From contig NZ_JAMHIV010000019.1 in NCBI RefSeq assembly GCF_023897065.1, positions 62,001 through 126,000 on the forward strand: a stretch of 64,000 nt of DNA, written 5' to 3'. Within the stretch, counting starts at the first letter, position 1. The number at the start of each line of letters is the position of its first letter. The notes below the pieces were generated by a model that did no database searches, was not told where the DNA came from, and worked only from the letters and a program-made list of their open reading frames with translations. The translations under genes were made by a program, and so were the position numbers. This stretch comes from Crossiella sp. SN42 (lineage in GTDB: Bacteria > Actinomycetota > Actinomycetes > Mycobacteriales > Pseudonocardiaceae). Below are positions 58,821 to 64,000 of this stretch, in pieces.

Positions 58821-58868
58821 CAATTCGCCGCTCCCGCCTCGCTTGCGCGAGACGGGAGCGGCGAATTG
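58821..58868. terminator. Strong bidirectional hairpin after yebC
   Basis: A perfect 16-bp stem (CAATTCGCCGCTCCCG / its complement) with a further inner CTCGC/GCGAG stem and a 4-nt loop. It is 36 nt downstream of the yebC stop on the minus strand; on the + strand it is followed by T-rich sequence. Confidence 0.85.
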
Positions 58869-58904
58869 TTTGCGTTGTTCTTGTTGCGGTTTTTGCGGTA
58901 TTGG

Positions 58905-59657
58905 CTAGGCGTCTACCTCGGCCATTACGTCGTCGCTGACGTCGAAGTTGGCGTAGACGTTTTGGACGTCGTCGCAGTCTTCCAGGGCGTCGATGAGGCG
59001 GAAGACCTTGCGGGCGCCTTCGGCGTCGAGGGGGACGGTGGTGGCGGGGAGGAAGTTGGCGTCGGCTGAGTCGTAGTCGATGCCCGCGGCCTGGAGGGCG
59101 GTGCGGACCGCGACCATGTCGCTTGCCTCGGAGACGATCTCGAAGCTCTCGCCCAGGTCGTTGACCTCTTCGGCTCCTGCGTCCAGGACGGCCAGCAGGA
59201 CGTCGTCCTCGGTCATGTCGTTCTTCGGGACGATGATGACGCCCTTGCGGGTGAACAGGTAGGACACCGAGCCGGGGTCGGCCATGTTGCCGCCGTTGCG
59301 GGTCATGGCGACGCGGACCTCGCTGGCGGCGCGGTTGCGGTTGTCGGTGAGGCACTCGACCAGGACCGCCACGCCGCTGGGGCCGTAGCCCTCGTACATG
59401 ATGGTCTGCCAGTCGGCGCCGCCGGCCTCTTCGCCGCCGCCGCGCTTGCGGGCGCGCTCGATGTTGTCCGAGGGGACCGAGCTCTTCTTCGCCTTCTGGA
59501 TGGCGTCGAACAGGGTCGGGTTGCCCTCGGGGTCACCCCCTCCGGTCCGCGCGGCGACCTCGATGTTCTTGATCAGCTTCGCGAACAGCTTGCCGCGCTT
59601 GGCGTCGAGGGCGGCCTTCTTGTGCTTCGTGGTGGCCCACTTGGAGTGGCCGCTCAT
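58905..59657 (-). CDS. yebC: YebC/PmpR-family regulator or translation factor
   Basis: A 250-residue three-domain protein of the highly conserved TACO1/YebC family, implicated in transcription control and in translation through polyproline stretches. The N terminus [25 protein letters not shown] is diagnostic (first part quoted), with GAGSVSYLF-type [14 protein letters not shown] near residue 125. A strong hairpin follows. Gene order yebC-pdxT is conserved in actinobacteria, often with ruvCAB nearby. Confidence 0.96.
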   Translation of the reverse strand: MSGHSKWATTKHKKAALDAKRGKLFAKLIKNIEVAARTGGGDPEGNPTLFDAIQKAKKSSVPSDNIERARKRGGGEEAGGADWQTIMYEGYGPSGVAVLVECLTDNRNRAASEVRVAMTRNGGNMADPGSVSYLFTRKGVIIVPKNDMTEDDVLLAVLDAGAEEVNDLGESFEIVSEASDMVAVRTALQAAGIDYDSADANFLPATTVPLDAEGARKVFRLIDALEDCDDVQNVYANFDVSDDVMAEVDA

Positions 59658-59704
59658 CTCTCCTCCGTCGCTCTCTGCACCGGGACGCGTTCCCCCACAG
59701 CTTC

Positions 59705-60325
59705 TCAGGCCGCGCGCACGGTGTCCGCGAACAGGCGGTGCACCCGCCCGTCGCCGGTCAGTTCCGGGTGGAACGCGGTTGCCAGCACGCGTCCCTGTCG
59801 AACGGCGACGATCCTACCGGCGGCCGCCCCCGACTCCGGGACCTCCGGCACGGTGGCGAGCACCTCCACCTCGTCGCCGACGGACTCCACCCACGGGGCC
59901 CGGATGAACACCGCGCGCACCGGGTCGCCCTCGACGCCCTTGACCGCGAGGTCGGCCTCGAAGGAGTCGACCTGGCGGCCGAAGGCGTTGCGCCGGACCA
60001 CCATGTCCACGGCGCCGAGCTGGTGCTGGTCCTCGCGACCGTCGAGCACCGTGCTGGCGAGCATGATCATGCCAGCACAGGAGCCGAAGGCGGGCAGGCC
60101 CTCCTTCAACCGCAGGCGCAGCGGTTCCAGCAGCTCGAAGGTGGCGAGCAGGCGGCTCATCGTGGTGGACTCGCCACCGGGGATGACCAGCCCGTGCACC
60201 TGCGCCAGCTCTTCCGCCCGGCGGACCGGGCGGGCGAGCACATCGCATTCGGCCAGGGCCACCAGGTGCTCTCGCACGTCACCCTGCAGGGCGAGCACTC
60301 CGACCACGGGCTGGGCTGCCGACAC
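59705..60325 (-). CDS. pdxT: Pyridoxal 5'-phosphate synthase glutaminase subunit
   Basis: A 206-residue class I glutamine amidotransferase that supplies ammonia to PdxS for PLP synthesis. The start [26 protein letters not shown], nucleophile Cys in [12 protein letters not shown] (near residue 84) and [15 protein letters not shown] (catalytic His and Glu near 183) are complete. GTG at 60325. Unusually no pdxS gene is beside it; the upstream neighbour in the same direction is an amino-acid permease. Confidence 0.95.
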   Translation of the reverse strand: MSAAQPVVGVLALQGDVREHLVALAECDVLARPVRRAEELAQVHGLVIPGGESTTMSRLLATFELLEPLRLRLKEGLPAFGSCAGMIMLASTVLDGREDQHQLGAVDMVVRRNAFGRQVDSFEADLAVKGVEGDPVRAVFIRAPWVESVGDEVEVLATVPEVPESGAAAGRIVAVRQGRVLATAFHPELTGDGRVHRLFADTVRAA

Positions 60326-60370
60326 TGCGCACTCCGAACTGCTGGAACCGTCGTTGCTGGGTCTACCAGC

Positions 60371-61822
60371 TTATTCGCCCGCGATCGGCTCCCGAACCGG
60401 GGTGCTCTGCTTGGCCGGGCCGCCCAGCTCGCGGTTGCGCCTGCTGACCAGCTTCCAGCCCACGAACAGCACCACCGCGATGACCGGCATCGAGTAGAAC
60501 GCGATGCGTTCCGGGCCCTCGGTGAAGGCCATCAGCACCAGCACCATGGCCAGGAAGGCGATGCTCAGCCAGCCGGTGTAGGGCGCGCCGGGCATCCGGA
60601 ACGTGCTGCGCGGCAGCTCGCCCTTGTCGGCCTTGCGGCGCAGCTTGATCTGGCAGTACAGCAGGGTGATCCAGGTGGTGATCACGCCGAGGCTGGCCAC
60701 CGCGATGGCGATGTCGAAGGCCTCCTTGGGCACCAGGTAGTTCAGCACCACGCCGAAGAGGTAGACCACGCCGGTGAACAGGATGCCGCCGTAGGGCACG
60801 TGCCGGGCGGACATCTTGCCGGTGAACGCCGGGGCCTCGCCCTTCTGCGCCAGCGAGCGCAGGATGCGGCCGGTGGAGTAGAGGCCGGAGTTGCAGGAGG
60901 ACAGCGCGGCGGTGAGCACGACCGCGTTCATCACGTCGCCGGCGGCCGGGATGCCCAGGCGGGAGAAGACGGTGACGAAGGGGCTCTCCGCGCCGGAGTA
61001 CAGCGTCCAGGGCAGCACCATGGCCAGCAGCAGCACCGAGCCGACGTAGAAGATGCCGATCCGCCAGACCACGCCGTTGATGGCCTTGGGCAGGACCTTC
61101 TTCGGGTCCTTGGTCTCACCGGCGGCGATGCCGACCATCTCGATCGCGGAGTAGGCGAAGATCACCGCCTGCAGGCTCATCAGCACCACGCCGACGCCGT
61201 TGGGCAGGAAGCCCTGGTTCGCGGTCAGGTTGGACACGCTGGCGGTCACCCCGCCGACGTCGGCGGAGGTCAGCACCAGCGCCAGGCCGGTGAACAGGAA
61301 GACGATGATCGCCAGCACCTTGATGACGGAGAACCAGAACTCCAGCTCGCCGAACAGCTTCACCGACAGCAGGTTGACCGCCAGCAGCACCACCAGCGCG
61401 ACCAGCGCGGTGATCCACTGCGGCACGTCCGGCAGCCAGCGGTGCACGTAGATCGCCGCGGCGGTGATCTCGGCGATACCGGTCATGGCCCAGTTGACCC
61501 AGTACATCCAGCCGCTGGTGAACCCGGCCCACGGGCCGACGAACTCGCGGGCGTACTCCACGAAGCTGCCCGCGGCGGGCCGGTGCATGACCAGCTCCCC
61601 CAGCGCGCGCATCACGAAGAACGCGGCGATGCCGCAGGCAGCGTAGGCCAGCACCAGGCCGGGCCCGGAGGAGGCCAGCCTGCCGCCCGCGCCCAGGAAC
61701 AGGCCGACGCCGATGGCGCCGCCGATGGCGATCATCTGGACCTGGCGGTTGGACAGCGACTTGACGTACCCGTCGTCGTCTGGCTGGCCAAGCTTGGTGT
61801 CGAGCTCCGGCGCGGAAGCCAC
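60371..61822 (-). CDS. APC-family amino-acid permease
   Basis: A 483-residue inner-membrane transporter with 12 predicted helices, of the AAT subfamily (GabP/ProY/PheP-like). The first-helix signature RQVQMIAIGGAIGVGLFLGAG and the GELVMHRPAAGSFVEYAREFVGPWAGF segment (core quoted) are typical, as is AYSAIEMVGIAAGETKDPKK near 225. Substrate not decidable from sequence. GTG at 61822. The gap to pdxT is 45 nt, so the two may be co-transcribed. Confidence 0.92.
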   Translation of the reverse strand: MASAPELDTKLGQPDDDGYVKSLSNRQVQMIAIGGAIGVGLFLGAGGRLASSGPGLVLAYAACGIAAFFVMRALGELVMHRPAAGSFVEYAREFVGPWAGFTSGWMYWVNWAMTGIAEITAAAIYVHRWLPDVPQWITALVALVVLLAVNLLSVKLFGELEFWFSVIKVLAIIVFLFTGLALVLTSADVGGVTASVSNLTANQGFLPNGVGVVLMSLQAVIFAYSAIEMVGIAAGETKDPKKVLPKAINGVVWRIGIFYVGSVLLLAMVLPWTLYSGAESPFVTVFSRLGIPAAGDVMNAVVLTAALSSCNSGLYSTGRILRSLAQKGEAPAFTGKMSARHVPYGGILFTGVVYLFGVVLNYLVPKEAFDIAIAVASLGVITTWITLLYCQIKLRRKADKGELPRSTFRMPGAPYTGWLSIAFLAMVLVLMAFTEGPERIAFYSMPVIAVVLFVGWKLVSRRNRELGGPAKQSTPVREPIAGE

Positions 61823-61954
61823 GCGGCGCCCCTCTCTGTCCTCGATTACATAGATATCCGGCGCCCACGTGGTGGAATCACGTAACGGGGGCCCCGGTGC
61901 CCTCTGAACCGGGGACGATATCCCTACTCACCGTGCTCATTGGAAGAGGGATCG

Positions 61955-63148
61955 CTACGACGTAATGGGGATCACGTTCATTCTTATGGGAACCTCAAGT
62001 GACTCTACGAGATCGCCCCAGAGATCCTCCACGTCTTCCAGGCCGATCGAGAGGCGGAGCAGGCGGGGGCTGATGCCGCAGGCCAGGCGGTCGGCGTCGG
62101 CTACCAGGCGGTGGGTGAGCGCGGCCGGTCGCTCGATCAGGGAATCGACCGAACCGAGGCTCACCGCATGGGTGAAGAGGCGGAGCCGGGAGAGCAGGGC
62201 ATCCGATTCTTCGAATGTCTCGATTGCCAGAATCGCGCCGGGTCCGCGCAGCTGCCTGCCGAGCACCCCGTGCGGATCGGAACCGGCCAGTCCCGGATAG
62301 TGGACCTTGGCCACCGCGGGATGCTCGGTCAACCGCGCGGCCAGCTCCGCGGCGGTGCGCTGGGCGGCCTCCACCCGCAGCGGCAGGGTGGCCAGGCCGC
62401 GGTGCAGCAGGTAGGCCGACATCGGGTGCAGCAGCGCGCCGGTGGCCACCCGCAGGCCGCGGATCGCGGCGGCCTGTTCGGCGGGGGCGGCCACGATGCC
62501 GCCCATGGCGTCGCCGTGGCCGCCGAGGTACTTGGTGGCCGAGTGCAGCACGTAGGTGGCGCCGTGCGCGGCCGGGTTCTGCAGCACCGGGGTGGCGAAG
62601 GTGTTGTCCACCAGCACCGGCACCCCGCAGGCCGCGGCGACCAGCGCGTCGAGGTCGACCAGGTCCAGGGTGGGGTTGGCCGGGGTCTCGGCGATGACCA
62701 GTCCGGTGTCCGGCCGGATGGCCGCGGCGACCCCGGCGGCGTCGGTGTAGGTGACCTCGACGCCGAGGATGCCGCTGCTGAGCAGGTGGTCGGAGCCGCC
62801 GTAGAGGGGGCGCAGCGCGACCACGTGGCGGCGGCCGGTGACCAGGCAGGCGGCCTGCACGGTGGCCACCAGCGCGGCCATGCCGCTGCCGAAGGCGACC
62901 GCGTCGGGCAGGCCTTCCAGCTCGGCCAGGGCTCGCTCGAAGCGGGAGACGGTCGGGTTGACCAGGCGGCCGTAGACCGGGGAGGCGGCGGCCGGCGCGC
63001 CGGCGGCCAGTTCCAGCAGGGCCTGTTCGCCGAGGCCGGCATCGGGCAGGGGGTAGGTGGTGGACAGGTCGATCGGCAGCGCGTGCACGCCGAGGGAGGA
63101 CAGCTCCTGGCGGCCGGCGTGCACGGCGCGGGTGCGGATACCGCTCAT
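61955..63148 (-). CDS. Cys/Met metabolism PLP-dependent lyase (MetB/MegL type)
   Basis: A 397-residue fold-type I PLP enzyme of the cystathionine gamma-synthase/lyase and methionine gamma-lyase group. The PLP lysine is in VLHSATKYLGGHGDAMGG (near residue 205); the N-terminal STTYPLP, SPVYGRLVNPT and FGSGMAALVATVQAA blocks are conserved. The C-terminal HPMSAYLLHRGLATLPLR and RLLRLSIGLEDVEDL are complete. Divergent from an Lrp/AsnC regulator by 75 nt, which suggests control by an amino acid such as methionine or a branched-chain residue. Confidence 0.92.
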   Translation of the reverse strand: MSGIRTRAVHAGRQELSSLGVHALPIDLSTTYPLPDAGLGEQALLELAAGAPAAASPVYGRLVNPTVSRFERALAELEGLPDAVAFGSGMAALVATVQAACLVTGRRHVVALRPLYGGSDHLLSSGILGVEVTYTDAAGVAAAIRPDTGLVIAETPANPTLDLVDLDALVAAACGVPVLVDNTFATPVLQNPAAHGATYVLHSATKYLGGHGDAMGGIVAAPAEQAAAIRGLRVATGALLHPMSAYLLHRGLATLPLRVEAAQRTAAELAARLTEHPAVAKVHYPGLAGSDPHGVLGRQLRGPGAILAIETFEESDALLSRLRLFTHAVSLGSVDSLIERPAALTHRLVADADRLACGISPRLLRLSIGLEDVEDLWGDLVESLEVPIRMNVIPITS

Positions 63149-63186
63149 GGCCGGAATCGTGGCGCGCACGTCGGTGTCTCCGGTTA

Positions 63187-63197
63187 GATTGCGAATC
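63187..63197. promoter_or_regulatory. Candidate Lrp site
   Basis: GATT-GCG-AATC, a short perfect inverted repeat in the AT-richer part of the 75-bp divergent region between the lyase gene and the Lrp gene. Lrp sites are degenerate, so this is tentative. Confidence 0.35.
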
Positions 63198-63223
63198 CTG
63201 TTCGGCGAAGTGGGGTGAGGTCC

Positions 63224-63697
63224 GTGCTGGATGCGGTGGACGCGGCCATCGTGCGGGAGTTGCAGAACGACGCTCGGCTGCCGAACAAGGACCTGGCCGC
63301 CAGGGTCAACCTGGCGCCCTCGACCTGTCTGGTCCGGCACCGGGCGCTGCGTGAGCGCGGGGTGCTCACCGGGTACCGGGCCGAGGTGGACCTGGCCGCG
63401 CTGGGCAGGCCGGTGCAGGCGATGATCGCGGTGCGGGTGCGCCCGCACACCAGGGCGATCGTGCAGCCGTTCATCGACTTCGCGCTGGCCCTGCCGGAGA
63501 CGGTGTCGCTGGCGCACGTGGCCGGTCCCGACGACTTCCTGGTGCACGTGGCGGTGGCCGACACCACGCACCTGCAGCGGCTGGTGCTGGACTCCTTCAC
63601 CACCCGCAAGGAGGTCGCGCAGTTGCAGACGCACCTGGTCTTCGAGCACGTGCGCAAGGGCGCGGTGCCCCCGGCCGGGGGTGTGCTGGACGGCTGA
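63224..63697 (+). CDS. Lrp/AsnC-family regulator
   Basis: A 157-residue regulator with N-terminal helix-turn-helix (DAAIVRELQNDARLPNKDLA and LAPSTCLVRHRALRERGVL) and a C-terminal RAM (amino-acid-binding) domain (QAMIAVRVRP, VAGPDDFLVHVAVAD). GTG at 63224 gives LDAVDAAIV; an in-frame GTG at 63215 is equally possible. It is divergent from, and likely controls, the Cys/Met lyase gene. Confidence 0.91.
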   Translation: MLDAVDAAIVRELQNDARLPNKDLAARVNLAPSTCLVRHRALRERGVLTGYRAEVDLAALGRPVQAMIAVRVRPHTRAIVQPFIDFALALPETVSLAHVAGPDDFLVHVAVADTTHLQRLVLDSFTTRKEVAQLQTHLVFEHVRKGAVPPAGGVLDG

Positions 63698-63767
63698 GCG
63701 GGGCTGATCCGGTGAGTTCCCGGGGTTTTGCGGGTGTGGGCGCGGCGCGCAGGATACCGTCCACGCC

Positions 63768-64000
63768 GTGTCCGCACCACAAGATCCGGCCACGCCGGAC
63801 CCCGCGCAGTACTACCCGGCCGCCCCGCAGTCCTACGACTCGGGCAAGTTCCAGGCCCAGCCCGCCTATCCGGTCCAGCCTGGCTACCCGGCCGAGTACG
63901 GCTACCCGGCACAGCAGCAGGGCTACCAGGGTTACCAGGGCTATCCCGGCTACCAGCAGCCGTACCCGGTGCAGCGCAAGACCAACGGCCTGTCCGTCGC
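63768..64000 (+). CDS. Pro/Tyr/Gln-rich protein, start of a probable DUF4190 membrane protein (3' end cut)
   Basis: The GTG at 63768 opens a frame that runs off the window. The 77 visible residues are rich in Pro, Tyr, Gln and Gly with repeats of the type GYPAEYGYPAQQQGYQGYQG, ending QRKTNGLSV. That KTNGL(S/A)V junction commonly precedes the two-helix DUF4190 domain in actinobacterial membrane proteins, which I infer lies beyond the edge. Confidence 0.65.
   Translation, partial: MSAPQDPATPDPAQYYPAAPQSYDSGKFQAQPAYPVQPGYPAEYGYPAQQQGYQGYQGYPGYQQPYPVQRKTNGLSV

Overview
The window is about 64 kb of very GC-rich DNA with third-codon-position G/C, frequent GTG and occasional TTG starts, and many 4-base ATGA/GTGA stop-start overlaps. 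The backbone gene order (aspS, an Rv2578c-like radical SAM gene, hisS, a metallo-beta-lactamase-fold gene, a membrane cyclophilin, relA, apt, secF-secD-yajC, ruvB-ruvA-ruvC, yebC, pdxT) follows, as I recall it, the Mycobacterium tuberculosis Rv2572c-Rv2604c neighbourhood. I infer a filamentous actinomycete of the Pseudonocardiales type; the species cannot be named from the window alone.
Layout. 1-4.4 kb: aspS (cut by the window edge), a zinc alcohol dehydrogenase and a ThrE-type exporter. 4.4-15 kb: an eight-gene operon on the minus strand (TetR, TIGR03084 protein, AtuA-like DUF1446 protein, acyl-CoA dehydrogenase, carboxyltransferase, biotin carboxylase/carrier, second acyl-CoA dehydrogenase, acyl-CoA ligase) with an obvious TetR palindrome, probably degrading a branched or isoprenoid acid. 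15-20 kb: a SnoaL-like protein, three overlapping genes of unknown function (two are paralogues), DUF4865 and a GNAT. 20-31 kb: small accessory modules built around regulators (HxlR/thioesterase, XRE/PLP enzyme/aldo-keto reductase, HxlR/NmrA-like), an MFS exporter and DNA repair genes. 31-35.3 kb: TetR, hisS and its overlapping membrane protein, MBL hydrolase. 35.5-44.5 kb: cyclophilin, a secreted sugar dehydrogenase with PKD and LamG domains, FkbM methyltransferase, relA, secreted FKBP, a tiny secreted peptide. 44.6-51.2 kb: apt-secF-secD-yajC and ruvCAB. 51.3-58.5 kb: Tat-exported FAD oxidase, serpin plus small partner, PfkB kinase, F420/PPOX protein, two DUF4262 paralogues and a GNAT. 58.9-64 kb: yebC, pdxT without pdxS, amino-acid permease, Cys/Met lyase with a divergent Lrp regulator, and the start of a proline/tyrosine-rich membrane protein.
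Themes. Four LexA (SOS) boxes of the actinobacterial TCGAAC-N4-GTTCGA type stand before the radical SAM gene, alkB, ruvCAB and the second DUF4262 gene, so this stretch holds a dispersed DNA-damage regulon that includes a DUF4262-GNAT pair of unknown role. The accessory intergenic regions are odd: long strongly strand-skewed low-complexity tracts with short tandem repeats, a 74-bp sequence present twice as exact inverted copies 23 kb apart, and two palindromic MITE-like elements. The best candidates for something undescribed are the SOS-controlled DUF4262 module, the 74-bp-plus-skewed-tract repeat element, and the paralogous unknown genes at 15.7-18.6 kb.
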